A DNA stretch of 32,175 nucleotides from Gemmatimonadaceae bacterium (GCA_024654005.1 JANLGX010000014.1:1-32175), one strand, 5' to 3'; numbered from the stretch's first letter, positions 18,468-28,751 are shown. Made by a program: numbers and translations. Notes: generated by a model from the sequence alone, not told the origin.

Positions 18468-18932
18468 ATGCGCGCGGCTCTAGTGACACGTCCGATCGAT
18501 CCCGCCACGCTGGTCGCGGAGGTGGCCGACCATTCCTGCGGCGCGGTGTCGATCTTCCTCGGTACCGTTCGCAACGCGCACGCAGGGAAGGCCGTGACGG
18601 GAATGGAGTACAAAGCGTATGAGCCGATGGCGGTGCGGGAGCTCGAGGCAATCCTCCTGCGCGCGCGCGAGCGCTTCGCCGTCGAGCATATTGTGGTGGA
18701 GCACCGGCTCGGCAGGCTGGAGCTCGGCGAGGTGAGCGTCGCCATCGTCGCGGCGCACCCGCACAGACGGGAGGCCATGGACGCGACCCGCTTCACGATC
18801 GAGGAGATCAAGAAGACGGTGCCGATCTGGAAGCTCGAGCACTACGCCGACGGCTCCCGCGAATGGGTCGATCCCACGCGAGGCGCGCCGCCGGTGCAGC
18901 CGCCCGCGAACGTCGCGGAGGTGGTCGGGTGA
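18468..18932 (+). CDS. moaE: Molybdopterin synthase catalytic subunit
   Basis: A 154-residue protein that inserts sulfur from MoaD into precursor Z to form molybdopterin. CGAVSIFLGTVRN near residue 23-35, the aromatic/Glu segment MEYKAYEPMA near 46, VEHRLGRLELGE near 77, AHPHRREAM near 97, and EEIKKTVPIWK near 113-123, with the catalytic lysines, are all conserved. Its ATG follows the moaD stop directly and its stop overlaps the moaA start (GTGA). Confidence 0.95.
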   Translation: MRAALVTRPIDPATLVAEVADHSCGAVSIFLGTVRNAHAGKAVTGMEYKAYEPMAVRELEAILLRARERFAVEHIVVEHRLGRLELGEVSVAIVAAHPHRREAMDATRFTIEEIKKTVPIWKLEHYADGSREWVDPTRGAPPVQPPANVAEVVG

Positions 18933-19900
18933 AGGACGCGTTCGGCCGGAGCATCGAGTATCTCAGGATCTCCGTTACCGACAGGTGCAACTTCCGCTGC
19001 CTTTACTGCATGCCGGAGGAGGGGCTGCAGTGGTTGCCGCGGAGCGAGATCCTGTCGTACGAAGAGATCGCGGACGTCGTGACGCAACTGGCGCCGCTCG
19101 GTCTGCGGCGAGTCAGGCTCACAGGTGGCGAGCCGACTATCCGCCCGGAGCTGGAGAAGCTCGTCGCGCTGCTGCGGGCGATTCCTGGAATCGAGGACAT
19201 CGCGTTGTCCACCAACGGCTCCCGCTTTCCCGCGTACGCCCCGCGCCTGAGAGCGGCTGGGCTGGACCGCGTGAACGTCAGCGTGGACAGCCTGCGTCCC
19301 GGCCGCGTGCGGGACATCGCGCGCCGCACCGTGACCACGCCGCCGATGGACGCGCTGCTCGCCGCCGACCGCGCAGGGCTGTCGCCCGTCAAGGTGAACG
19401 TCGTGGTAATGCGCGGGATCAATGACGACGAAGTGGTGGATTTCGCGCGGCTGACGCTGGAGCACGCATGGCACGTGCGATTCATCGAGTTGATGCCCGT
19501 CGGCGACATGCGCGGCGCTACGTGGGAGCACGTCGTGCCGAGCGATGAGATACTCGACTCGCTATCCGCGCTGGGTCCGCTGACGCCGTGCGACGGTCCC
19601 GCGCGCGGCAACGGGCCCGCGGTGTACCATCGCTATGCCGATGCGCCCGGAACCGTGGGCGTGATCACGCCGATGACGCATACGTACTGTGCATCGTGTA
19701 ACCGCGTGCGCCTCACCGCCGACGGCCGCCTGCGCACGTGCCTGTTCGGAGACGCCGAGGTGAATCTCCGCGATGCGTTGCGTGCCGGACAGCCGTTGGA
19801 GCCGCTGTTCATCCGCGCGCTGGAGGAGAAGCCGAAGGAACACGCTCTGCTGCACATGCAGGTCGGCGGGTTGAAAGCATTATCGCAGGTTGGGGGATAG
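18929..19900 (+). CDS. moaA: GTP 3',8-cyclase (molybdenum cofactor biosynthesis, radical SAM)
   Basis: A 323-residue radical-SAM enzyme that starts molybdopterin synthesis by cyclising GTP together with MoaC. The SAM cluster motif CNFRCLYC (CxxxCxxC) is at residues 20-27, TGGEPTIRPE near 66 is the SAM-contact loop, and the second cluster is in the C-terminal region CASCNRVRLTADGRLRTC. The protein ends in Gly-Gly (LSQVGG), as active MoaA proteins do. Its GTG start overlaps the moaE stop. MoaC is not in the window. Confidence 0.95.
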   Translation: MKDAFGRSIEYLRISVTDRCNFRCLYCMPEEGLQWLPRSEILSYEEIADVVTQLAPLGLRRVRLTGGEPTIRPELEKLVALLRAIPGIEDIALSTNGSRFPAYAPRLRAAGLDRVNVSVDSLRPGRVRDIARRTVTTPPMDALLAADRAGLSPVKVNVVVMRGINDDEVVDFARLTLEHAWHVRFIELMPVGDMRGATWEHVVPSDEILDSLSALGPLTPCDGPARGNGPAVYHRYADAPGTVGVITPMTHTYCASCNRVRLTADGRLRTCLFGDAEVNLRDALRAGQPLEPLFIRALEEKPKEHALLHMQVGGLKALSQVGG

Positions 19901-19911
19901 GCGCTAACTCC

Positions 19912-20313
19912 ATGCGCAAGCTCGTCTCGAGCGGCAGCCCTTATGAGCCCAGGGTCGGGATTTCGCGCGCGGTGCGAGCCGGTTCCATCGTGACAGTCGC
20001 AGGGACTGCTCCGCTAGGGCCCGATGGTCGTACGGTGGCGGTTGGTGATGCTGGTGCGCAGGCGCGGCGGTGCATCGAGATTGTCGCGGCTGCTCTCGAA
20101 GCAGCCGGAGCCTCGCTTCGTCACGTCGTGCGGACCCGGATCCTCCTCACCCGGATAGAGGACTGGCAGGCTGTCGCCGGCGTGCACGGTGAGTTTTTTC
20201 GGGATATCCGTCCCGTCAACACCATCATGCAGGTCTCACGCTTCATCGACCCGGACTGGCTGGTGGAGATCGAAGCCGATGCCGTGGTGGATGATGGCGG
20301 GGACACGGCTTAA
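19912..20313 (+). CDS. RidA/YjgF-like family protein, probably not a classical enamine deaminase
   Basis: A 133-residue protein of the RidA fold, starting at ATG 19912, 11 bases after moaA. Typical features are VRAGSIVTVAGTAP, QARRCIEIVAAALEAAGASL, VRTRILLT and the C-terminal LVEIEADAVV. In classical RidA an arginine in the segment (AR-x-x-V-V) before the last strand makes the imine deaminase site; here that segment reads VNTIMQVSRF, without Arg at that place. It therefore resembles the Rid subgroups lacking this residue, whose activity is unknown. Membership is clear, function is not. Confidence 0.85.
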   Translation: MRKLVSSGSPYEPRVGISRAVRAGSIVTVAGTAPLGPDGRTVAVGDAGAQARRCIEIVAAALEAAGASLRHVVRTRILLTRIEDWQAVAGVHGEFFRDIRPVNTIMQVSRFIDPDWLVEIEADAVVDDGGDTA

Positions 20314-20362
20314 TTCCCGAAACACGATTAACTTGCTACTCCTGGACCCTTTCACGTCATGG

Positions 20363-21348
<986 letters not shown>

Positions 21349-21514
21349 AGAACCACACCTTCGCCGCTTCTGTCCGCGCCTGTGATGGCGCGAAGGTCAG
21401 TGGGGATGTCCCTCTAGCGGTCGGGGGAACCCTGATAGTCGCGCGCGGTCCTCCTGACAGACTTGCGTCACAGGACACACCAGTATTGATGCGAGGGCAT
21501 CCGCCGACAATACG
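21349..21514. other. Intergenic region between mdh and ppsA
   Basis: The 166-base gap has no ORF of note. An 8-base perfect inverted repeat (21357-21364 with 21390-21397) encloses 25 bases just after the mdh stop, and a GATGC/GCATC pair lies near the ppsA start. Neither has a U-run. It may hold the ppsA promoter, but I cannot identify hexamers with confidence. Confidence 0.5.
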
Positions 21515-23878
21515 ATGACTGCAGCGCTCGCCGAGCAAACTACCGAGGCGGCTTCGGGACCGCGCATTGCGGGCATGGTGGTACCGTTCGCGAATGTCCG
21601 CCGCGCGGACGTAGCGACCGTCGGTGGCAAAGGCGCGAACCTCGGCGAGATGATCGCCGCCGGCTTGCCGGTTCCACCCGGCTTCGTTCTCAGGATCGAA
21701 GCGTATCGTCAGTTCTGCGACGCCAACGAGCTCGCGCCGCAGATCGATGCCGAGCTGCGGCGCGTCGATGCGGACGACTCCACCGGGCTAGATCGAAGCG
21801 CGACAGCGCTACGCCGGATAATCCTCGACGCGCCCGTGCCTGAGGATCTGCGCTTTGCGGTCGAACAGGCGTATGCGGCGCTGTCCAAGGATCGACCGGA
21901 CGGCGGCCGCGTTGCGGTCCGCTCCTCGGCGACGGCGGAGGATACGGCCCAATTCTCGTTCGCCGGGATGTTCGAGAGCTTCCTGAACGTGTCCGGCAAT
22001 ACCGCGCTCCTCGACGCGGTGAAGGCATGCTGGGCGTCCACATTCGGCGCGCGGGTTCTCTTCTATCGCCTGAAGCAGGGGATGCCCGCCGAGATGCCGG
22101 TCGCGGTCATCGTGCAGCGAATGGTCGATTCGGAGAAATCGGGCGTGATCTTCACTTCCGATCCTGCCTCACGGGATCCTTCTCGCATGGTGATCGAGGC
22201 CGCCTGGGGGCTGGGCGAGCCGGTGGTACAGGGAGCCGTGACGCCCGACCGCCACGTACTCGACAAACGGTCGCTCTCCGTCATCACCACCAATATCGCG
22301 AAAAAAGAATTCCTGCTCACCTGGCGACAGGACAAGGGGGCGACTGTCCGCGTCGAGCTTGGCGGTGACCCGCGCGAGCAAGCGCCGGTGCTCACGCCGC
22401 GCGAGCTCGAGACGCTCGGCACGCTCGCGCGCCGCGCCGAACAGCACTATGGGGTGCCGCAGGACCTCGAGTTTGCGATCGAGGGCGACAAGATCTATCT
22501 GACGCAGAGCCGGCCGATCACGACGCTGCATTCGGCGGCTACCAGCGCGGCCGGCGGCGAGTCGACCACGAAGCCACTCGTGCACGGATTGGGCGCCAGT
22601 CCAGGTCGCGCTACCGGAGTCGTGCGCGTGCTGAATGCGACCGACGAGCAATCGTCAATGCAAACTGGAGAGATCCTGGTAACGCGCATGACGTCGCCCG
22701 ATTGGGTGCCAATCATGCGGCGGGCGGGCGCGATCGTGACCGACTCGGGCGGCATGACGTCGCATGCGGCTATCGTGGCCCGCGAGCTTGGCCTGCCGTG
22801 CATCGTCGGCGCGCACGACGCGACGCGAGTGCTCGCCACGGGAACGATTGTGACCGTCGATGGAGGGGCAGGGACGGTCGTCGCCGGAGACGCCGGCGCC
22901 GCGCAGCCGGCGGCAGCGGCCCCCGCCGCGGCTCGAGACGGTAGCGGCCCGGGCGCCGCGCCGATCACCGCTACCCGGCTGTACGTCAACCTCGGGGAGC
23001 CCGCGCGCGTCGCCGAGGTCGCCGCTCGCGACGTCGATGGCGTGGGTTTGCTGCGCGCCGAGTTCATGCTGCTAGAGGCGCTCGAGCACATGCACCCCCG
23101 TGCGTTCTTGGCGCAGCGCAGCGGCGATGAGTTCGTGCGGCGGATGGCCGAGAGCCTTCGGGTGTTCGCGCGGGCGTTCGCGCCGCGTCCGGTTGTCTAT
23201 CGCACGATGGATTTTCGCTCGAACGAATTTCGCAACCTGACCGGCGGTGATGCGTTCGAGCCGACGGAAGCCAACCCGATGATCGGCTACCGGGGCTGCT
23301 TTCGCTATACGCGTGAGCCCGATCTCTTCGCGCTCGAGCTGCGCGCGATAGCCGAGGTCCGCCGCGAGCACGGAAATCTCCATCTCATGATTCCGTTCGT
23401 GCGCACGGCGCGCGAGCTCGAAACGTGTCTCCAGCTCGTGGATGCGAGTCCGCTCGGGGGCGATGCCCGTCTCGAGCGGTGGATCATGGCGGAAGTGCCG
23501 TCGGTCGTGTACTGGCTGCCGACGTATGCGTCGCTCGGTATCTCGGGCGTGTCGATCGGCTCCAACGATCTCACGCAGCTCGTGCTCGGCGTGGATCGGG
23601 ACAGCGAGCTGTTAGGCGCTTCGTACGACGAGCGCGATCCCGCCGTGCTCGACATGATCCGGTCGATCATCACCGAATGCCGGCGGCTCGGACTCACATG
23701 CTCGATCTGCGGCCAGGCCCCGTCGGTTCATCCGGAGTACGCCGAACGGCTGGTCGAGTGGGGAATCGACTCGATCTCGGTCAGTCCCGACGCGATAGAG
23801 CGGACTCGTCGCAACATTGCCGTTGCGGAGCAGAAGCTCGTCCTGGCGCAGGCGCGCCGGGCGGGCGCTACCGAATGA
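21515..23878 (+). CDS. ppsA: Phosphoenolpyruvate synthase
   Basis: A 787-residue enzyme making PEP, AMP and phosphate from pyruvate and ATP. The N-terminal ATP-grasp domain has VGGKGANLGEMI near residue 36 and RSSATAEDTAQFSFAG near 133-150. The swivelling phosphohistidine domain has GGMTSHAAIVARELG with His417, and the PEP/pyruvate-binding barrel ends with CGQAPS (Cys732). A stretch rich in Ala and Pro between about 459 and 485 joins the latter two domains. Length and order match PpsA (about 790) and not pyruvate phosphate dikinase, which is longer by about 90. It allows gluconeogenesis together with the mdh and gap genes of the window. Confidence 0.93.
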   Translation: MTAALAEQTTEAASGPRIAGMVVPFANVRRADVATVGGKGANLGEMIAAGLPVPPGFVLRIEAYRQFCDANELAPQIDAELRRVDADDSTGLDRSATALRRIILDAPVPEDLRFAVEQAYAALSKDRPDGGRVAVRSSATAEDTAQFSFAGMFESFLNVSGNTALLDAVKACWASTFGARVLFYRLKQGMPAEMPVAVIVQRMVDSEKSGVIFTSDPASRDPSRMVIEAAWGLGEPVVQGAVTPDRHVLDKRSLSVITTNIAKKEFLLTWRQDKGATVRVELGGDPREQAPVLTPRELETLGTLARRAEQHYGVPQDLEFAIEGDKIYLTQSRPITTLHSAATSAAGGESTTKPLVHGLGASPGRATGVVRVLNATDEQSSMQTGEILVTRMTSPDWVPIMRRAGAIVTDSGGMTSHAAIVARELGLPCIVGAHDATRVLATGTIVTVDGGAGTVVAGDAGAAQPAAAAPAAARDGSGPGAAPITATRLYVNLGEPARVAEVAARDVDGVGLLRAEFMLLEALEHMHPRAFLAQRSGDEFVRRMAESLRVFARAFAPRPVVYRTMDFRSNEFRNLTGGDAFEPTEANPMIGYRGCFRYTREPDLFALELRAIAEVRREHGNLHLMIPFVRTARELETCLQLVDASPLGGDARLERWIMAEVPSVVYWLPTYASLGISGVSIGSNDLTQLVLGVDRDSELLGASYDERDPAVLDMIRSIITECRRLGLTCSICGQAPSVHPEYAERLVEWGIDSISVSPDAIERTRRNIAVAEQKLVLAQARRAGATE

Positions 23879-23881
23879 ATC

Positions 23882-24652
23882 ATGGGTAGAGTCGCAGGCA
23901 AAGTCGCGATCGTGACCGGCGGTGCCATGGGGATCGGCCAGGCCTGCGCGGAGCTCTTGGCGGCGGAGGGAGCCGCGGTGGCCGTGACCGATCGCGAAAG
24001 CGACGCCGGCGGGAAGGTCGTCGACGCTCTCGTCGCGCGGGGCCACCGCGCGATTTTCCTGGAACACGACGTCAGCCTGGAGAACCGCTGGCAAAGCGTT
24101 GTGGATGGCGTGGTCAAGACATACGGCAAGCTCGACATTCTAGTCAACAATGCCGGCGTGGGTTGGTTCGGAGACGTCGAGCACACCACGATCGAGGACT
24201 GGCACAAGCTGATGGGCGTCAACCTCGACGGAGTTTTCCTTGGCATCAAGCACGCGATCCCCGCGATGCGCGCGTCCGGCGGCGGATCGATCGTCAACCT
24301 GTCGTCGATCGAAGGATTGGTCGGGGATCCCGGGCTCGCGGCCTACAACGCTAGCAAGGGCGCGGTGCGACTGCTCACGAAATCGGCGGCGCTGTATTGC
24401 GCGCGCGGGGGCATGAAAATTCGCGTCAACTCGGTACATCCCGGCTACATCTGGACTCCGATGGTGCGGCACGCGCTGGAAGCTTCAGGGAATGCCGCAG
24501 AGATGCAGCGAGCGATCGAGGCGCTTCACCCTGTGGGTCACCTGGGTGAGCCGAACGACATCGCGTACGGCGTGCTCTACCTCGCGTCCGACGAATCCAC
24601 GTTCGTCACCGGGTCCGAGCTCGTGATCGACGGAGGCTACACGGCGCAATAA
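23882..24652 (+). CDS. SDR family oxidoreductase
   Basis: A 256-residue classical short-chain dehydrogenase/reductase. The cofactor loop TGGAMGIG is at residues 13-20, NNAG near 89, and the catalytic set is Ser (LSSIEG) with YNASK near 155. Aspartate in TDRES at the end of the second strand suggests NAD(H). HPGYIWTPMV and the C-terminal GSELVIDGGYTAQ are typical of the glucose, cyclopentanol and hydroxysteroid dehydrogenase-like group. The substrate cannot be told. It begins 3 bases after ppsA, so is probably cotranscribed. Confidence 0.88.
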   Translation: MGRVAGKVAIVTGGAMGIGQACAELLAAEGAAVAVTDRESDAGGKVVDALVARGHRAIFLEHDVSLENRWQSVVDGVVKTYGKLDILVNNAGVGWFGDVEHTTIEDWHKLMGVNLDGVFLGIKHAIPAMRASGGGSIVNLSSIEGLVGDPGLAAYNASKGAVRLLTKSAALYCARGGMKIRVNSVHPGYIWTPMVRHALEASGNAAEMQRAIEALHPVGHLGEPNDIAYGVLYLASDESTFVTGSELVIDGGYTAQ

Positions 24653-24685
24653 CTGGAGACCACGTATGTCCTCAAGTGGAAGGCG

Positions 24686-25666
24686 CTAGTTCCGCGGGCG
24701 CAGGACGAACCCGGCGATGGCGTCAACGAGCGCCGGATCGATCGCCAGGGTGGAATCGCTGTAGGCGGGCATCTGCTCCGACCTTCCGGCCGGCGTCTGC
24801 TTCAGAACATGGTTCATTCCCGGAATCAGCCTGAGCGTCGCGCCCGGGTGACCGGCCGCGATCGCCCGCGCGTCCTCCTCCAGCGCCTGAATGTCGTGCG
24901 TTCCCTGCACGACCAGCAGCGGGACTCCGAGCCGGCTCGCGACCACGGCCGGATCGTGCTTGAACCACGAGATCAGGTACGGCTGCACGCTAGGCCGGAA
25001 TAGCGCGAACAGCCCCGGCGGAACGGTGTCGAGCAACTCGCCGCGCTCGATCCGGTGGACGGCGGCTGTCGCCTGGGCCAGGAGCGGCGGCGGGAGCTGA
25101 GCGGAGAGCTGCCGGATGATCACGTCGCCCGCGGGAGCGCCCGCGCCGGCGATCGACACCACTTTGGATGCGGGTATCGCCGGCGCGGCGAGCATCCCGA
25201 TCAGCGAGCCCTCGCTGTGTCCGACCACCACCACGGACGAGAAGCGACGGTCCGCCGCCAGTCTGCGGCCCCATGCGGTCGCGTCGTCGACGAAATGATC
25301 GAAGCGTAGATCCGTCTCGCTCAGGCCGGCGACGCGGCTCTGCCCGATGCCGCGCTTGTCGTAGCGCAGGGAAGCGATCCCGCGCTCCGCCAGCGCCTCG
25401 GCGAGATACCGCAGTGAGTTGTTCTTGCCTGGGAGCAGGGGTGAGTTTCCGTCGCGGTCGGTGGGCCCCGAACCGGCGATGAGCAGCGCGACCGGCGCAC
25501 CGCGATTGGCGGGCACCAGCAGCGTGCCGTGCAGCGTAGCTGATCCCGTGAGGAGCGAATCGCGGAAGCTTCCGGGGATGTGCGGGGGATCGACGACGAC
25601 CTGAGCGGGCGGCGCGCACGCCACGATCAGGATGAGGGCTGTGAGCGCGGAGCGGGAGCTTTTCAC
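24686..25666 (-). CDS. Lipoprotein-like alpha/beta hydrolase
   Basis: A 326-residue protein on the minus strand, start GTG. The N-terminus has a short basic stretch, a hydrophobic segment and IVAC, a lipobox, so it is probably a lipoprotein facing the periplasm. The hydrolase fold shows the oxyanion region IAGSGPTDRDG near residue 63, the nucleophile elbow GHSEGS near 148, an acid in GTHDIQA near 260 and a histidine in GMNHVL near 285. The family resembles serine-type alpha/beta hydrolases with an S33/S9-like fold; the substrate is unknown. It converges on the SDR gene with a 33-base gap in which I see no hairpin. Confidence 0.82.
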   Translation of the reverse strand: MKSSRSALTALILIVACAPPAQVVVDPPHIPGSFRDSLLTGSATLHGTLLVPANRGAPVALLIAGSGPTDRDGNSPLLPGKNNSLRYLAEALAERGIASLRYDKRGIGQSRVAGLSETDLRFDHFVDDATAWGRRLAADRRFSSVVVVGHSEGSLIGMLAAPAIPASKVVSIAGAGAPAGDVIIRQLSAQLPPPLLAQATAAVHRIERGELLDTVPPGLFALFRPSVQPYLISWFKHDPAVVASRLGVPLLVVQGTHDIQALEEDARAIAAGHPGATLRLIPGMNHVLKQTPAGRSEQMPAYSDSTLAIDPALVDAIAGFVLRPRN

Positions 25667-25713
25667 CGGAATCTCGTGCGTGAGAGGAAGTGGGCTCGCC
25701 GACGGGCAGTTAG

Positions 25714-25737
25714 ATACTTAGCCAACTGTCTAAGTAT
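25714..25737. promoter_or_regulatory. Palindromic operator-like site
   Basis: ATACTTAG at 25714-25721 and CTAAGTAT at 25730-25737 form a perfect 8+8 inverted repeat around 8 bases. It is AT-rich within a GC-rich region. It lies 48 bases upstream of the hydrolase start, in the divergent gap before korA. The form suits a dimeric repressor of the PadR or MarR type, but no regulator gene is in the window. Confidence 0.5.
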
Positions 25738-25776
25738 GAGGCCGGCTCCGAGGGAATGTCAAGCCTCCCCGGCGCT

Positions 25777-25802
25777 GTTTCCGCCCTGCCCGGCGGGGAA
25801 AC
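25777..25802. other. Hairpin in the korA upstream region
   Basis: GTTTCCGCC and GGCGGGGAAAC can pair around a six-base loop with a two-base bulge. No U-run follows on either strand, so I do not call a terminator. The remaining gap (25667-25899, 233 bases) holds the palindrome described separately and no gene. No convincing -35/-10 pair for korA was found. Confidence 0.4.
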
Positions 25803-25899
25803 CCTGACATAAAGACTCCTTAATGCCGACTGACTCTTCCGGGGCGGGGGCGAGAATTGGGGTATCTGCGGGTTTCCCAACCATCGAACGGCCCTCGCA

Positions 25900-27804
25900 A
25901 TGACCGCTGCTGCCGCGCTCCTCGAACGCGACGTCCCCGTCGCAACCCGCGTGCTCACCCTCCCCGAGCACACGATCGAGATCGTTTCCGACTCCGGCGA
26001 AGGGGCGCAGAAATGCGGCCAGATCTTCGGCGCCGTCTGCGCCAAGATGGGCAACGGAGTGTGGACGGTGGAGATCATTCCCGCCGAGATCCAGCCGCCG
26101 CCCAGAATCGCGGAAGGCGCCAGCGGGATCCGCATCCGCTTCGCCACCGGACCCGTCACCAACTGGGGCGATCAGACCGACCTCGTCGTCGCCTTCAACG
26201 AGCAGGTGCTCGTCGGCCGCCACCTGCTCGGGGCGCTCGCGAGCGACGCGATCATTCTCCTCGAGAACTCCTGGGCATCCAACCCGGACCCTGACATAAA
26301 GGCGGCCTGGGACCAGGCGCTCGCCGAGCTCTCCGGGTACGGCTACCGGATCATCGAAGTGCCGATGGAAGAGCAGTGTCTCACCGTGGACGACAATCCG
26401 CGCAAAGGCAAGAACATGTTCGCGCTCGGAATGCTGGCGTACATCTACGACCGGAGTCTCGAGCGGATCGAAGAGCAGATAGCGTACGCGTTCCGCCGGA
26501 AGTCGGAAGCGGTGTACGCGAAGAACGTGGCGCTGATGCGGCTCGGCTACGGCTGGGCTGCCGCCAATCTCGATTTCCGCATCGAGATTCCGACCACTCC
26601 GCCACAGCAGGCGCTCGTCGTGATGAACGGCAACGAGGCGCTGGGCATGGGCGCGCTGGCATCGGGGATGGAGCTGTGCGCGATGTACCCCATCACGCCC
26701 GCCACCTCCGTCTCCCACTATCTCGCGGAGGTCTTCCGCAAGTTCGGCGGAATACTGCACCAGGCCGAGGACGAGATCGCCGCGGCGGGCGTCGCGATCG
26801 GCGCGTCGTACGCGGGCAAGGTCGCGTTCACCATCACCTCCGGCCCCGGCCTCGCGCTGAAGACGGAATTCATCGGGCTGGCCGTGATGGCGGAGACTCC
26901 GCTGGTCGTCATCGACGTGCAGCGCGGCGGGCCGAGCACGGGCCTTCCCACGAAAGTCGAGCAATCCGATCTGCTCGCAGCGCTGGTCGGACAGCCGGGC
27001 GACGCCCCGCACGTGGTGATGGCGCCGGCGACGATCGAAGAATGTTTCCACTCGGTGGTCACCGCCCGGCAGATAGCGGAGACCTTTCACACTGTCGTCG
27101 TCATTCTGTCCGACGCGAATCTCTCGACGGGAGTTCAACCCTTTCCGCGGCCGCAGCTCAGGAAGGAATGGCTGGCGCCCGAGCTCGACCTCTCGCCCGT
27201 GGAGGAAGGGCGGCGGCCCTACGAGTGGGATCCGCGCATGGGCACGTCCACGAGACCGGTACCGGGCCAGCCCGGTGGGATGTACACGCTGACCGGCCTG
27301 TCGCACGACGAGGCGAGCAAGGTCGCGTACGACGCCGGCATTCATCAGCACTCCACCACCATGCGCAGCCGCAAGATCGCAGTCCTTCAGCAGACGCTGC
27401 TCCGGCCCGCCATCTATGGCGACCATGAGGGCGACTTGCTCGTCGTCGGCTGGGGCAGCACGAAGGGCGCGATCGAGGAGGCGATCGACCGGGCGCGCGC
27501 CGAGGGGCTGCACGCTTCGTCGACGCATCTGACTTTCCTCTCGCCGCTCCAGCCGGGGCTGAAGGAGATATTCTCGCGCTTTCGGAAGGTCATGACGGTC
27601 GAGATCAACTACAGCGACCCGCCGGGAGAGCCGTTCATCACCGAAGAGAACAGGCGCCGCGGACAGCTCGCGATGCTGCTTCGCGCGCAGACGCTCTGTG
27701 ACGTCGACTGCTGGACGCGAGTGCCCGGTGAGCCGCTCCGCCCGGGACTCATCCACGCCGCGATTCGCGACGCCACCATCGGGCTGGCCGGAGGCCGCGC
27801 ATGA
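25900..27804 (+). CDS. korA: 2-oxoacid:ferredoxin oxidoreductase alpha subunit (gamma-alpha fusion, KorA type)
   Basis: A 634-residue protein. The first 190 residues are the gamma domain (SDSGEGAQKCG near 31-41), and the rest is the alpha domain with YPITPAT near 263 and the dimer/substrate region ITSGPGLALK near 313. With KorB it oxidises a 2-oxoacid, most likely 2-oxoglutarate, to acyl-CoA and passes electrons to ferredoxin, or runs in reverse. This gamma-alpha fusion is the standard KorA layout in many bacteria. The start is the ATG at 25900; no strong Shine-Dalgarno precedes it. KorB follows with an ATGA overlap. Confidence 0.93.
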   Translation: MTAAAALLERDVPVATRVLTLPEHTIEIVSDSGEGAQKCGQIFGAVCAKMGNGVWTVEIIPAEIQPPPRIAEGASGIRIRFATGPVTNWGDQTDLVVAFNEQVLVGRHLLGALASDAIILLENSWASNPDPDIKAAWDQALAELSGYGYRIIEVPMEEQCLTVDDNPRKGKNMFALGMLAYIYDRSLERIEEQIAYAFRRKSEAVYAKNVALMRLGYGWAAANLDFRIEIPTTPPQQALVVMNGNEALGMGALASGMELCAMYPITPATSVSHYLAEVFRKFGGILHQAEDEIAAAGVAIGASYAGKVAFTITSGPGLALKTEFIGLAVMAETPLVVIDVQRGGPSTGLPTKVEQSDLLAALVGQPGDAPHVVMAPATIEECFHSVVTARQIAETFHTVVVILSDANLSTGVQPFPRPQLRKEWLAPELDLSPVEEGRRPYEWDPRMGTSTRPVPGQPGGMYTLTGLSHDEASKVAYDAGIHQHSTTMRSRKIAVLQQTLLRPAIYGDHEGDLLVVGWGSTKGAIEEAIDRARAEGLHASSTHLTFLSPLQPGLKEIFSRFRKVMTVEINYSDPPGEPFITEENRRRGQLAMLLRAQTLCDVDCWTRVPGEPLRPGLIHAAIRDATIGLAGGRA

Positions 27805-28751
27805 CCAGCCACTGCGCCATCCTTCCGATTTTCGACGACGACGAGCGCGAGTTCGCGCTCAACGATTACGAGGCGGGAATGCCGCGCTGGTGTCCCGGCT
27901 GCGGCGACCACTCGGTTCTCACGGCCGTAGAGAAGCTCCTGGTCGCCGAGCAGCTCAAGCCCGAGCAGACCGTATTCGTGTCGGGCATCGGGTGCTCGAG
28001 CCGGTTCCCTCACTACCTCAAGACGTACGGGTTCCACGGGCTGCACGGGCGCGCGTTGCCCGTCGCCACCGGGGTGAAGCTGCATCGTCCCGAGCTGGAA
28101 GTGTTCGTCGTGATGGGGGACGGAGACTGTTGCTCGATAGGCGCCGCGCACTGGATTCACGCGACCCGCTACAACATGAAGATGGTGGCGCTGCTGCTCG
28201 ACAACAGCATTTACGGCCTCACCAAGAAGCAGACCTCGCCGACGACGCCGCAGGGATTCAAGACGAACACGCAGCCGTTCGGCACTCCCTTGCCCCCGCT
28301 GAATCCGCTGACGACCACGCTCGGCACCACGAACGTGTCGTTCGTCGCGCAGACGGCGGAGTGGATTCCCGCGCACCTGTACGCCACGATCCGCGCGGCC
28401 TACCGCCATCCCGGATTCGCCTTCGTTCGAATTCTCCAGCGCTGTCCCATGTACACGGAAGGGCTGTACAACGAGACGGTCAAGAATCCGGGAATGGTCG
28501 AGCTGCTGGTGCACGACGACGGAGTCGTCCCGCCGGAGATCGACAAGATCTACACCAACCGGATCACGCACGACCCTTCCGATCTCGATTCCGCCCGCAG
28601 GCTCGCCGAGTATTCGGACCGCATCCGGCTGGGACTGTTCTACAGGAACGAGAATCGCGCGCGCTACGACCTGCTGGTGCGGCCGCCCAAAGTCACGAGC
28701 AGCGAGCGAATCGCTCTCCTCAACGAGGAGCTCGACCACTATGCCATCTGA
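27801..28751 (+). CDS. korB: 2-oxoacid:ferredoxin oxidoreductase beta subunit
   Basis: A 316-residue TPP-binding subunit. WCPGCGDHS near residues 30-38 and a further Cys in GIGCSSRF are the cluster and TPP-region cysteines, and GDGDCCSIG near 106 with DNSIYGLTKKQTSPTT near 134-149 is the TPP/Mg site. A fourth-cluster cysteine occurs in LQRCPMYTEG. It carries the catalytic cofactor for the KorA partner. The ATG overlaps the korA stop. 2-oxoglutarate is the likely substrate, by resemblance of the KQTSPTT loop, but is not proven. Confidence 0.93.
   Translation: MTSHCAILPIFDDDEREFALNDYEAGMPRWCPGCGDHSVLTAVEKLLVAEQLKPEQTVFVSGIGCSSRFPHYLKTYGFHGLHGRALPVATGVKLHRPELEVFVVMGDGDCCSIGAAHWIHATRYNMKMVALLLDNSIYGLTKKQTSPTTPQGFKTNTQPFGTPLPPLNPLTTTLGTTNVSFVAQTAEWIPAHLYATIRAAYRHPGFAFVRILQRCPMYTEGLYNETVKNPGMVELLVHDDGVVPPEIDKIYTNRITHDPSDLDSARRLAEYSDRIRLGLFYRNENRARYDLLVRPPKVTSSERIALLNEELDHYAI

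Noticed and set aside
21357-21397. Inverted repeat after mdh as a terminator
   Set aside because: An 8-base stem with a 25-base loop and no U-run is too weak to call.
25802-26301. 13-base sequence CCCTGACATAAAG found at 25802 and again at 26289 inside korA
   Set aside because: An exact match of this length is expected a few times by chance in a window of this size; there is no surrounding similarity.
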